From Blepharisma stoltei (taxonomy: Eukaryota > Ciliophora > Heterotrichea > Heterotrichida > Blepharismidae), in assembly GCA_914767885.1 (NCBI GenBank), contig CAJZBQ010000029.1, positions 496,001-560,000 of the forward strand: DNA of 64,000 nucleotides, read 5' to 3'. Below are positions 11,332 through 21,345 of this stretch, one piece after another. Position 1 is the stretch's first letter, and the number at the start of each line of letters is the position of its first letter. A program made the position numbers and the translations under genes. The notes beneath the pieces are model-generated. The model made no database searches. It saw only the letters and a list, made by a program, of their open reading frames with translations, and was not told where the DNA came from.

Positions 11332-11950
11332 AAAAAATATATGATTTATTATATTAAATTATCGAATTTTGATATAGAAAAGATAGAAAAAGATAAAAAT
11401 CAGAAAGACTTTTAGATAGAATGAGGAGAATTTTTCATTTTTATATGTAGTTTAATTATTAATTAAATATAAAGAGAAAGGAAATTTAAGTTTCTATACA
11501 AATGCGTTATAAAATTCGATTAAAATTTAAGGCTGAAAGTAATTAAAATTTTACTTTTATTAAAATTAATACTAATTTTGATGGCAATAAAATAGGTAAT
11601 TTCTATTTAAATTAAGGTGAGTGTTTTGAATTTATCAAAATTATATTTGAATTTATAAATATATGACTTAATATTTGGTTAATAGTAATGATAATTATTT
11701 TAATCTGCGTGCATATTTCAAACTTGTAAAGTTTATCAATAAATAATTATAAGCTCCTTAATTAAATTTAATAATTATTATTCAAGTTTTAGAAGACTCT
11801 GCAAAACTTAACTTAAAACTTCAAGCTTAATCAGTTTTTATGCATATATTAGTTATTAAGACCCTAAAGGATATTTACTGTCCTTAAATTTGGCTTCTTA
11901 AGGTTTAGTTTTTCCTTATATAATTAAGGGCATTCTAGTGAGACTGTCAT
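11332..11950. other. divergent intergenic region
   Basis: About 620 bp of AT-rich DNA between two divergent genes, presumably holding both promoters. No ORF or repeat seen. Confidence 0.4.
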
Positions 11951-13739
11951 ATGGAATCTTCAATTCAGACTCATTATATATCAAGCCTATTTTCAATTTT
12001 TATTTATTTAGGTATCTTTATAATAATGAAGTCAAGATTCACTGAAGAAATAGGTCAGGATTCTAAAAATTCTACTTTCGAAGACATCGAAATAATCCGC
12101 AACTTCAGCCCTAAATCAAAGAAAAATTCAAATCAAGATCAGCCAGACACAAAAATTGTGTATTCCCCACTTATGGATGAGCTAAAACAATCAACCCCGA
12201 TATCTGTTAATTTAAGTGTAGAAAACCAAGATAAAAATGGCGAGTGACTCTGATCTGTTTAGTGACGGCTACCTATGTGTATGTGTGGCATGATTTTTGG
12301 AGTCATTGATTGACCCAGCAATATCAGAGATAAGGGAAAAGACCCAAGAGAATTCTGCTAATTATTGATCTGATCCAACGTGCAGTAGCTCGTTATTTCT
12401 TTTTGCTAGCAGCACACAAGCCAGTATGCAACCAAAATGGAGCAGGACGATTGTCTGCTCAAACTGCTGTGGCGGTTTACCCTGAATTGTAGAGATAGAT
12501 AAAACTTATAAGGCGGCCACTCTAGCAAGGGCTACAAAAGGAATAATTTTGCCTAGGGATGATGAGCAGAGTGGAGCAATCAGACGAGCGAAAGGGTGAA
12601 TTAGAAATGGTTTTGCCTGGAAAAGTTCATCCCCTAAAGGTTTTATCCAGAAATTGTTGTAGACTCAAGGCATTACTACAGCTGAGAAACCAAAGGTTTC
12701 TGCCTGTGCTCAGAGTTGCCAGATGTGAAAGCTATCTAACTCCCCCCCTCGAAGTTCGACCAAGATTTTTTTGGTCGAACTTCGAGGGGGGTTAAGAAAA
12801 ATTTTTTTAAAAAAAATTATATAGAATTTTTTTTATATAATTTAGTAGTTAAAAAAAAAAATATTTATCATATTCTTCTGTATGATTTGAGAAGGTGTAA
12901 GGGTTAGAAAAAATAGTGCAAGATGGTTTTGTAACGTTTTTTTAGAACTTGAATACAAAAATCGCAAGCTCACTCCCATATAGTTTAAATTTTTTGAAAA
13001 ATTGCTTATTTTCCTAGTAAATTTATATAGGTCTTGGTCGAACTTTGAGGGGGTTTAATTTTCCAAAAAAAATAGGAATTTTCCCTATATCTTGGTCGAA
13101 CTTCGAGGGGGGGGGAGTAAGTGTAGAAAACCTTGAACAACCCCAAAGAGTCCCAAATAATTCAATTTTTTGCCGAATTTGCTTGGACTCCTCAAATTCT
13201 AAAGACTTAATTGTTCCATGCTCATGTAAAGAAAAATCAAAATTTGTTCATAAGAAATGCATAAAGAAATGGCTTGCCGATAACTCCAAGGATAATATAA
13301 TTGAAAAAAGCTGCAAAATCTGCAACCAAAATTTATCCATAAAATATATATCCTTTTATATAAATGCTTATAAAAATTCCAAAGCCACAATCCCAAAAAT
13401 ATTATTATAGCCTTTAATTTTATTTAAATATAAAGCCATAAATACTCTCACACGCTAAGCTTAAATTTCGGAGAAGAAAATAAAGTATGGTCACCTATAA
13501 TTGGGTGCTGTATATTAATTGGTGTTTTAATATGAGGAATAATTAAAGAATCCCAGTCTGCTGATATCGCAAAAGACGTTATTGTGGATTTATTGATTTC
13601 CATTTTAGCTATTTTTGTGCTAATTTTTATAGTAATGGCTTGATGTTTACTAAAAGAAAGATGCTGGACAAAGGTTTTTGAATGGGAAATTCAGAATAAA
13701 AGTCCTCAAAATTCTCCTGATAATAAAATAACTGTCTAA
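11951..13739 (+). CDS. membrane-bound RING-CH (MARCH-type) E3 ubiquitin ligase
   Basis: 261 residues after removal of a 905-bp insertion (12213-13117) and a 98-bp IES (13345-13442). An N-terminal hydrophobic segment is followed by a Ser/Asp-rich linker. A RING-CH finger comes next: FCRICLD, PCSCK, FVHKKCIKKWL and KSCKICN supply the C4HC3 ligands. Two membrane helices (VWSPIIGCCILIGVLIWGII and LLISILAIFVLIFIVMAW) follow, the usual MARCH layout. TGA is read as Trp in both. MARCH proteins ubiquitinate membrane proteins in endosomes and ER; the substrate here is unknown. Confidence 0.82.
12237..12662 (+). CDS. ORF fragment inside the insertion, unrecognised
   Basis: Open for 141 codons from an ATG, using four in-frame TGAs as Trp, in a frame different from the host gene. 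After a TAG the same frame continues with a Cys-rich tail (ACAQSCQMWK). It could be the remnant of a retrotransposon protein. No reverse transcriptase or nuclease motif is visible. Confidence 0.35.
12737..13117. mobile_element. hairpin MITE, second family (TCGAAGTTCGACCAAGA ends), 381 bp
   Basis: TAA at 12737 and 13118. The left end CTCC(C)n-TCGAAGTTCGACCAAG is followed by its own complement (hairpin); the right end repeats GGTCGAACTTCGAGGGG twice and finishes with GAG. Same architecture as the main MITE family but unrelated sequence. Confidence 0.85.
13345..13442. other. IES, 98 bp
   Basis: TA at 13345 and 13443. Removal joins NQNLSIKY to SHTLSLNFG and brings the two C-terminal membrane helices into frame. 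Confidence 0.8.
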
Positions 13740-13770
13740 TTTAGATTTTTAATAGGTTTATTATAAGTTT

Positions 13771-15288
13771 TTAAGCTAATTTATATCTGCTTCTTACTTC
13801 TGGCTCCACTTTTCTCGTCTTATCCAAAATTTCACTTGTTTTTCCAACATATATCATATCAATCGAGCTTCTTAGCTTACTTTCCATGTTTTCAACTGCA
13901 AAAATCATTCCATATATATGAGCATCTGCATACAAATTGCTATTAGCAGCTGCGGTCTCTTGGTTCTGCCTTGAAACGCTTCCACTTAATTCTACTTTTC
14001 CAGCTACTGGGTCATTAATTATCCATTATTTTTTTTTCTTACTCCCCCCCCCCCCCTCCGTGAGCGAACAAAACCATTAGAAAAATCGCCCATTTTTTGA
14101 CCAAAAACCCACCCTCCGTGAGTGAACAAAAATTTTTTTAATAGAAAAAATTTTAATGGAAAAAAATTTTGATATATAAGTGATAATTAGTATAATGAAA
14201 TCTAGAGCTAATTCTGTTTAATTTTAAACAAATTGCGTTTTTAAAACATAAATTTTGCAAATTAAATTAATATTTGCTTCCCAATTTTTGCAAATTAGGA
14301 TTTTTTTTAAATTTCGAAAAAAATATTTTTTATAAAATTTATATATAATTTTTTTTTTAAAAAAAAAAATAAACCCCCCTCCGTGAGCGAACAAAAATTT
14401 TTTTGTTCGCTCACGGAGGGGGGGGGGGGAGTTAATAAATTTATCTTAATTATTCTTATTTAACTCTATATGTCTAATCCTAATTAATATAAAAATCCTT
14501 AATATTATTTATTCCAAAAAGTATATTTTTTTATTTTTTTAAAAACAATCCCATTAATTGTAATTTGTAAAAACACAGTCGTTGTTATTACATAAGTTAT
14601 TGTTCTGCTTTCTGGCGACAATCTTACAGTCACCAAATTCGTAGACTCCCATGCACCTTTTTCTACAATCCCTGAAGGTCCTAAATCCTTTTTCACAAGA
14701 AAAGCTCCAGCGAACTCATTAGGATTTGTGTCCCATAAGTAAGCAGAAGCTGTTCCTCCTTCATAGTAAAGTTTTCGATATTCACTAAAAATGTCATTAG
14801 CTTTTATTTCCATTTGGCGGAGATCGGCTGATGGACCATGGCTGTCTGGAAGAGGGGGTTGGTAGTTGTTACTATAAGGAGACCTGTATGAGTCACCATC
14901 ACGATTGAATTCACAAAGGATGAATTGGTTGCCTGTAGTTTCAGGGAAAAATTTTATTGAATTTTGAGATATTTTGCCTCGTAAATATTTGAAAACAAGT
15001 AAACTTGTCAAAACCTGGCGGTGGCTAGTAGGCAATTTATTTATAAGGCGAAAATTTTTAGTAGAAAATTCCTTGTCTAAAATAATATAAAAGGCTTTTG
15101 CATCAGAGAATTTAATTAAAAATAGTTTCACAGACTCCTAATTCTAAAGGTTTGTCGACTCTTTGATAGACTTGATCAACTATTTCTTCATTTTCAATTA
15201 ATTTAGAGACGCCAGCGAGGTTTTTTTCACATGCAGAAGGAGGCATTCTCCTCATAAGTCCAAGAGATGAGGTAAGAACTGCGCTCAT
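13771..15288 (-). CDS. F-actin capping protein subunit beta
   Basis: 263 residues after removing IESs 14016-14554 and 14936-15122; the exact codon multiple and the length close to the usual about 270-280 support the model. Diagnostic blocks: MRRMP near the N-terminus, CEFNRDGDSYRSPYSN, YYEGGTASAYLWD, FAGAFLVKKD and, at the end, an ...SVSRQ block and a final YVGKTSEILDKTR. With the alpha subunit it caps barbed ends of actin filaments in the cytoplasm. It is convergent with the RING gene (32 bp apart). The C-terminal quarter is separated from the rest by an IES that itself contains a MITE. Confidence 0.93.
14016..14554. other. IES, 539 bp, containing a MITE
   Basis: The 8-bp CATTAATT is repeated at 14013 and 14552; TA at 14016 and 14555. 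Removal joins VFLQITIN to DPVAGKVELSGS of capping protein beta. Confidence 0.88.
14039..14431. mobile_element. CTCC/GAG hairpin MITE nested in an IES, 393 bp
   Basis: TTA at 14039 and 14432. The left end is CTCC(C)n-TCCGTGAGCGAACAAAACC; the right end is a CCTCCGTGAGCGAAC hairpin and a G run. Nearly identical to the copies at 25.09 and 45.24 kb and inverted relative to the one at 10.46 kb. Confidence 0.92.
14936..15122. other. IES, 187 bp
   Basis: TAGTTTC at both ends (14936 and 15123). Removal joins ELGVCET to TGNQFILCEF (reverse strand), the conserved capping-protein sequence. Confidence 0.9.
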
Positions 15289-15557
15289 TTTATATGATTA
15301 TTATTCGCCATATGGCTTATATGCCTTCTAGAGCTCAATAGATTAATTTCTGGACAAAAAGCATAAAGAATAGCTTTATCTTAAATAGATATAAAAATAT
15401 TTCATATATTTCTGAATGCTATAGAGCTAAAATCTAATTTACGCTGATTGAAAGACCAGACCTTACTATAATTTTGATGGCTTTATTGTTACTGGGCATA
15501 TCTCAAGGAGAAAGAATTGAAGTCATATGATAAATTTAATTATTGCAAAGTCTATGC

Positions 15558-16664
15558 TTACTTTACTTACTTAATTAGATTATCGAAAAGCTCCCTGTTG
15601 GCGTCATACAACGCTTTATCTCCACCTTGTTTCGTCTTGGCCGCCTGCCGCCACCCTCTAGGGGTAGACTCCTCGCCGCCTGAGGCTCGCGTCTAACGGT
15701 GAGTCAGTGGGCTGGGCCACCGTGCCGTACGTTTAACTTGGGTTACCCTTCCAGAAAATTCAAAAAATGAATTTCTGGTCTTAACTTAACTTAACTTATT
15801 AGGTTCTGTATTTAACGCCATTCACGGGGTAACCCCTCCTAGAGCTTCCCGCTGCTTCTTCGCCGCATAGGGCCCGCCGACCGTCTGGGGCCAGTCAGCC
15901 TCGATCTCCAGTACGCGCCTCCGGAGCAGTGTTGCCGACTAAGGCGGCTCATGCCTGAGCTACTTCGCTTGAGGACATGGGTTGCCATTCCGAAAATCCA
16001 TAAAAAATGGATTTTCTGGTAGGCTTTCGGCAAAAAAGGAAAAACACGAAGCCTGGGACGTAACGCCCAGTTTCACGCTAGGGAGTTGCCCGATTGGTCC
16101 TAACGGACTTGGCTGAGCTTCCCTTTCCAGCTTGCGTGTCTCCTTTCCGATGAGGAAAAAAACATTCCCGAAAGTAGACTTGGGCTAGCCTCTGAGCACA
16201 ACCAGAATTGCTTACCTAGCATTGCCGTCCGTTTCTGAAATGCAAAACCTTGCCGGATATAATTAAAATATGAGTCGAGTATGCATGGCCGGGAGGCCAT
16301 GCCCAGACGAAGACGCCATATTTTAATTATGAATTTTCTGGTCAAGCTACCGGTCAAGATGGAATCCGTCGCCCAGGACGCAACGCCTGGTATCGCGCTA
16401 GGAAATTGCCCGATTGGTCTTGTCGACTCTGCTGGGCTTTCCCTTTCCAAAGCCGAACCCATCTTCCCAAGAGGCAAAAAACCTTGGTCCTGGGTGTGAA
16501 CTTGCGGTCGGCCTAATCCGACATTGCGCTCCACCCAAGCCAAGTAAAAAACCTGGCCGGATACACATTACCGAACGCCAACCTCCCTTCCACAAGGTCC
16601 CTGGGTGACCCCAGCTACAGGTGTTAAGAGGTCGGGTTGGTTCGCCACTCCATTTTTATGTATA
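15558..16664. mobile_element. GC-rich retroposon-like repeat, 1.1 kb
   Basis: Flanked by a 14-bp direct repeat TGCAAAGTCTATGC (15544-15557 and 16665-16678), as expected of target-primed insertion. It is much richer in GC than its surroundings, contains short CTTAA repeats, and consists of internally repeated modules (the CTGGGACGTAACGCC...CACGCTAGG...GTTGCCCGA block occurs twice, degenerate). Several hairpins are conserved with the copy at 38.7 kb. No reverse transcriptase was seen; it may be non-autonomous. Confidence 0.8.
16259..16330. other. structured hairpin with compensatory changes (copy 1)
   Basis: The outer 14-bp stem is ATAATTAAAATATG/CATATTTTAATTAT, with an inner GTC/GAC pair. The inner 8-bp stem GCATGGCC-GGGA-GGCCATGC differs from copy 2 (39170-39240) at two stem positions, both compensated. 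Confidence 0.75.
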
Positions 16665-16678
16665 TGCAAAGTCTATGC

Positions 16679-17655
16679 AAATCTCTATAAAGAAACATAT
16701 TTATCTATGTGTAGGTCACAGAAACACGAAAATCTAATTAATAAAATAAAGGAAAATTTACATTGAAATTCAGAAATTTTATCTAGCTAGTGCATGCTCT
16801 TATTATTAAAATTTTACGAAAATTAAAATTGATTTTAGCTTATCCAATGAAATACCTTGATACTATTTTTCTTATTATTGAATAGGTGTAATTTATAAAA
16901 TTATTTTAAAGCAAGTTTTCTGGATTTATAATGATTCTTAAATCATCAAAAATTATCATTTTAAGACCCAATCAAAACATGAAAGCTTCGATTATAGCTG
17001 AAATTTTAAGTTGAGGATATATAATATATGATAATATAATTTAAAACTAAAATAAAATTTGCAAATATTATGAAAAAAACTGATGAAGATAGCTATATTC
17101 AAATTGCGATAGAAGATTTTACTCAAGGTGAGCCTAATTTCGATCAATTTAAAAGCATTATTAGATATGAGTATTCAAAAATTTTTTAATTGGAGCAAAT
17201 TTTCATAACTTTGGAGAAATTTAAAAGGGGAATATTTAACAGAACTATTAGAGCGGACATTTGCCTTAGATCATAGGACAATTATTAGAAATTCCAAAAT
17301 TTTGCATTTGTTTTAGCAAATTTAATAATTTTTTTAAATATAATTAATAAAAATCTTATAAGCAGAACCTAGATATAAAACAAACCTGATATCTAAAATC
17401 TACACAGCATTTGCAATTAATTTATAATTTTACCAGTTAAATTGATCTTCCACCCAGAAATCACAAAAATCAATCAAAATTTTGAATTTCCTTGTATTTT
17501 CGCAAATCTAATTTTATTCATTTTCATTTCTCCCGATTTTAAGCGAAAAGTAAATTTTCATAACTTTTTGCATAATAATTATTTTTCAAAATATTTTAAC
17601 TATTAAAAATATTTCTTATATCAAACAATAATCCATCTCATAATAAAAATTGTAA
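16679..17655. other. intergenic with one short ORF
   Basis: AT-rich. A 39-codon ORF at 17070-17189 (MKKTDEDSYIQIAIEDFTQG...) has protein-like composition and could be the first exon of a gene broken by an IES, but no continuation was found. Confidence 0.3.
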
Positions 17656-18042
17656 ATGCGCCGTATGGATATAGAAAAATCAAGAGGACATCGCAATTCA
17701 GATTTTTTTGAAGCGATTGACCTATCTCAAATACCTACGAACTGCTTCTTATCCTCTGCATACGACCCTCAAAGTATAAATACTTCTGGGTCGCATGACG
17801 AGTCTTCATCCTCAGAAGATTCCAAGCGATATGAAATTTCCCAGCCTTCCTTGGACTCAATGGTAAAGGATTGTTTTAAACGGCAAAACTGTGTCACAGA
17901 AATAAACCCAATGTTTATGGTCCAAACAGAAAAATGTAACAATAAGCTGCGATATGAATTAAATGAAATCTTATTTTCTGGAATTATAAGCAGCAATTGG
18001 GAAATGGGAGAAATTCCAGATGACTGTATTGATGATTTATAA
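17656..18042 (+). CDS. unknown small acidic protein
   Basis: 128 residues from ATG 17656, Ser/Asp/Glu-rich, ending in EIPDDCIDDL. No TGA codons and no recognisable family. Composition suggests a real gene. Confidence 0.5.
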   Translation: MRRMDIEKSRGHRNSDFFEAIDLSQIPTNCFLSSAYDPQSINTSGSHDESSSSEDSKRYEISQPSLDSMVKDCFKRQNCVTEINPMFMVQTEKCNNKLRYELNEILFSGIISSNWEMGEIPDDCIDDL

Positions 18043-18764
18043 TTACGCATTTTGCGGATAATTAATTTGTAAGATTAAATTTTATCAGTAACTTTGTAAG
18101 AACTGAACCATTTATAGACTGGAAAAGAGAACGCAAGCGGTTTATTAGCTTTTTTATGAGGAGGTTTATGAAGGAAAATCGTTTAGTGAAGGGAAAATTG
18201 CTTTTATTGCAATGATATTATGGAAAGAATTGGTAGTCGTTAAATGTGATGACGTAGGTATATGCTGGTTGAAATATGGATGGTGACAGGGAAGATTTTA
18301 ACTAGATAGCTCATTGGCATTTTATATTGCAATGAAAGAGCTAGATTTAGTACTTTAGATAAGCTAAATAAAGAATTTTTTATGATAAATAGTAATAAAT
18401 ATTGTATTAGACTATTTTTATATCGGCTAATGATGGTTTTATGTATGAATAATTAATTTATTTTATCAAATGATTTAAGAACTTAAAAATTAATCAGTTT
18501 TTCAATGTGTACAGCAAATATTATATCTGAATAGTTTCCATTATGATTTTTTCCAACAGGGGTAATTTACTGTTTTCAGTTTTTATATCAAAGATAAAGT
18601 AATTCTGCATAAATTCTATCTTATTTCTCTGTCTATCTAATTAATTTTTCATCAAAAAAATCATCCAAAATTTACCACGTTTATCCCACATTATTTTTTA
18701 TTATTTATAAACCCCACATTTCTTAATTACGTTTATTAACACTTATAAGACTTCCATTTATATT
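18043..18764. other. intergenic, nothing recognised
   Basis: AT-rich, between two convergent genes. No ORF with protein-like composition, and no inverted repeats of note. Confidence 0.4.
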
Positions 18765-19253
18765 CTATACAGAATCAAACGACCTATTTTTGTGTGTGAG
18801 ATCTTCTTTACTTGGCCTCATTTTTGCACGACTTTCTCTTAGCTCCCCTAAAATATTTAAGCTCGATACCTTCCTTTGCAAAGGCAAAGAATTTTCATAT
18901 CCTCTACCAAAATACATTGTGTACATTTCCCTTGTTTTCTCATACCCATTTTGTGCATAGATATATGGTAAAAAGTCCAAGACTTTATTAGGAACAACAT
19001 TTTTCAAAGAATTGCTTCGTTTAAATGCTTGCCCTTCATACAAAAGCACTGAGGATACATCAAAACTTTCAATCCTTTTTCTGGCAGTTATAATGGAAGG
19101 CAGACTTGTAGTCTCTGACATTTTTCGCATAGGAAACTCAATGGACCGAGGAACTTGTGTAATTATTTCATTTTGTGGTTTTGTGTTTAGGACTGAGGGT
19201 ATACTCAGCGTAAATGACCGAATTTGCTCTTTTGGGCTGTTTTTTGTACTCAT
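18765..19253 (-). CDS. unknown Ser/Arg-rich protein
   Basis: 162 residues, uninterrupted. Low-complexity N-terminus, then KVLDFLPYIYAQNGYEKTREM and a basic tail (RESRAKMRPSKED). Possibly a kinase substrate or cytoskeletal linker; no family recognised. Confidence 0.55.
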   Translation of the reverse strand: MSTKNSPKEQIRSFTLSIPSVLNTKPQNEIITQVPRSIEFPMRKMSETTSLPSIITARKRIESFDVSSVLLYEGQAFKRSNSLKNVVPNKVLDFLPYIYAQNGYEKTREMYTMYFGRGYENSLPLQRKVSSLNILGELRESRAKMRPSKEDLTHKNRSFDSV

Positions 19254-19568
19254 TCTATAATTTGTATGGTGTGATACTTTTGAGCAGTAAATAAAATTAT
19301 CAGTGAAGCCATTTATGGAGAGAGCTTAATAAAAATAAATATCTCTTGGTATGATTAGAAAAGCTATGGATTTTTGAGTGGGCGTATTGAGTATTTATCT
19401 CTTGGATTTTTATAGGTTATTTTACCAATTTTAATGAATAATTTGAAATTATTTCTTATACTACAAGAAATATGAGGATTTATATAGTAATAAAGGTTTA
19501 AATTAATTTTGAGAAATTTTTATCAGTTTATTATTGTTTCATGCCTTGGTTATTTCCCATAATTTATT

Positions 19569-20219
19569 ATGTCAACATCTAAAAAGGAGATTAAAATCTT
19601 AGTCCTCGGCAACCCAGGGTAAAATCTATACAGTGTTGGCAAAAATACTTTCATAGGGCAAGGCAGTTATAAAAAATTCACAGGTGTAGCAGACTGACTA
19701 ACTCGCCGATTAAGCGTTGAAGGAAAACTTCGCACAGTAAAGCTCTGAAATGGCTCACAAGGTGGTGAAAGATTTTCATCATTAGGAAACAGAGCTGAAT
19801 TTTATATACAATTTTCATTAAATTTGACTTTTTTAAAAATATTTGCCATTATTTATATAAAATTGCATAAGTCCTTTGATGGCTGCATTTTATTATATGA
19901 CATAACCTCAACTAACAGCTTCAGTGCTTTAGAATCATGAAAAAATGAATTTTGCATTCTAAGGGGAATTAAGGATGTCACTAGATACCCACTTCTTATA
20001 GTAGGAAATAAACTGGATTTAGAGGTACAAAGGACTGTGCAATATCATGAAGCTGCTGAATGGTGCCTTCAAAATGGAAATTTGTCATTCCAAGAGATTT
20101 CTGCGAACTCGAGCCCTGTCGATCCTATTTTAGAAGAAATTATAAGGTCGGTTGATATTTTGGATCAGGAATCGCTCAAAATAAATCAGGAAAAAACGTG
20201 CAAGTGTTTAATTTTTTAA
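19569..20219 (+). CDS. Rab-like small GTPase
   Basis: A 15-nt intron (19619-19633) interrupts the P-loop; splicing gives LVLGNPGVGKNT. Later motifs: a switch II-like WNGSQGGERF (TGA=Trp), DGCILLYDIT, the GNKLDLE guanine-specificity motif, an ISANSS (SAx-like) motif and a C-terminal CKCLIF with prenylatable cysteines. The residue after GVGK is Asn where Rabs usually have Thr/Ser followed by a second Ser/Thr, so it is divergent. A 51-bp in-frame segment (19802-19852) may be an IES; with it removed the protein has 194 residues, close to the family norm. Confidence 0.82.
19802..19852. other. possible frame-neutral IES, 51 bp
   Basis: The 7-bp TTATATA is repeated at 19802 and 19853. The piece has no stop and is a codon multiple, but it adds 17 hydrophobic residues in a place where Rab proteins have none. 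Confidence 0.6.
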
Positions 20220-20324
20220 TAAGTTTGAGTAAATGAGATTTTCCTGATAATAAAAATAAAGAAAACTAGCCTTTTACGAGGTAAGCGTCTATTAATTTTA
20301 TATGTTCTGAACCATAAATATAAA

Positions 20325-20576
20325 ATGGGGTTCTTAACTAAATTTATTCTTAGCAGAGTGGTAAACGGATTCTATGGAAGCACGAAAAAAGGCCTCTCAT
20401 CTTTATATGATCCAAACAATGGCATGTGGATCGCAGGAGCATTGTCAAAACTTCGTGAGTCAAAGTTCAAGGCAGATCAAGACGCTCAAAAGAAATTCAC
20501 TGACTCTCTCTATGATCAAAGCATGAAAGAAGTCTTCAAGCAAGCTGTGCCAAAATTGGAGCAACAGCATAAATAA
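20325..20576 (+). CDS. unknown small protein
   Basis: 83 residues, MGFLTKFILSRVVNGFYGST at the start, then a helical charged part ending LEQQHK. The Gly at position 2 and early hydrophobic stretch could suggest lipidation or membrane contact. No family recognised. Confidence 0.55.
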   Translation: MGFLTKFILSRVVNGFYGSTKKGLSSLYDPNNGMWIAGALSKLRESKFKADQDAQKKFTDSLYDQSMKEVFKQAVPKLEQQHK

Positions 20577-21345
20577 GATTAATCGTCTACGATTAAGGAT
20601 AATACCTAGTTATAAGTGAAAAATACTTCTAAAATCTCTAGTTATAATTCCAGTTTGAAATGTCAATAGAATTAATATTGAAAAGGCTTGAATAAGTTCT
20701 AGAATTACAGATTAGATTTAAATAAGATATAAAAGGCAAATAAAACCATGTTCTTGAAAAAAGAGAATAATTAAATACGATAAATGGTCTAATTGAATAC
20801 AGAAAAGGATTAGAAAGCTGCAGATGTGCCAAAGAGAAATCATTGATATTAAATCGATCAAAATCAATTAGGATTGTCCTGATAAAATCTTCAATAGTTT
20901 AGGTTTTAGCCTTAATACGCCTATAGTTTATATATAAATGAATAATTTATCAGTTTATATATCAAATATGAGTGACTTTTAGGTATAGTCAAGACTCTAT
21001 ACAAGCTCAGAATGAAAAATAATCAAAATTTTCAAAGATTTTTAAGTTAAATCCGCTAATACATAAATTTATACACAAACGGCAAATTATAAATTTAATT
21101 TTCAAATAAAACCTCCAATTTTACTTATCATCTTCTCTAACTTAACTCAGAATTTACCCTAAAATCATGTCGCCCTTTACAAAATTACGAATATTAATTT
21201 ACTGGACATTTAAATTCATAAAATGTGGTATATCCCCCTCTCCTTTTTGCTTTCTTACTATCACAAAAATTTTGATTATTTAAATTACTATCAGTCCAAT
21301 TTTTTTAATCAAAAATCCCAAGTTACTATAAATCCATCTAATACA
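20577..21345. other. intergenic, nothing recognised
   Basis: About 770 bp of AT-rich sequence before the first TauE/SafE gene; no supported ORF or repeat. Confidence 0.4.

Larger units (their letters stand above)
12213..13117. mobile_element. retroposon-like insertion with nested MITE, 905 bp
   Basis: A 15-bp direct repeat TAAGTGTAGAAAACC at 12213-12227 and 13118-13132 flanks a GC-richer stretch. Removing one copy joins NLSVEN-LEQPQR of the RING gene in frame. The right part is a separate element (12737-13117) inserted at a TAA. Confidence 0.85.

Noticed and set aside
16259-16330. Hairpin as a hammerhead ribozyme
   Set aside because: The outer and inner stems fit a three-way fold loosely, but the CUGANGA and GAAA core segments are absent. 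It remains an unnamed structure.
15839-16608. Several ORFs of 64-147 codons in the GC-rich repeat
   Set aside because: They overlap on both strands and in several frames, as expected from high GC with few stops, and show no conserved motif. The conserved signal between copies is hairpin structure, not codons.
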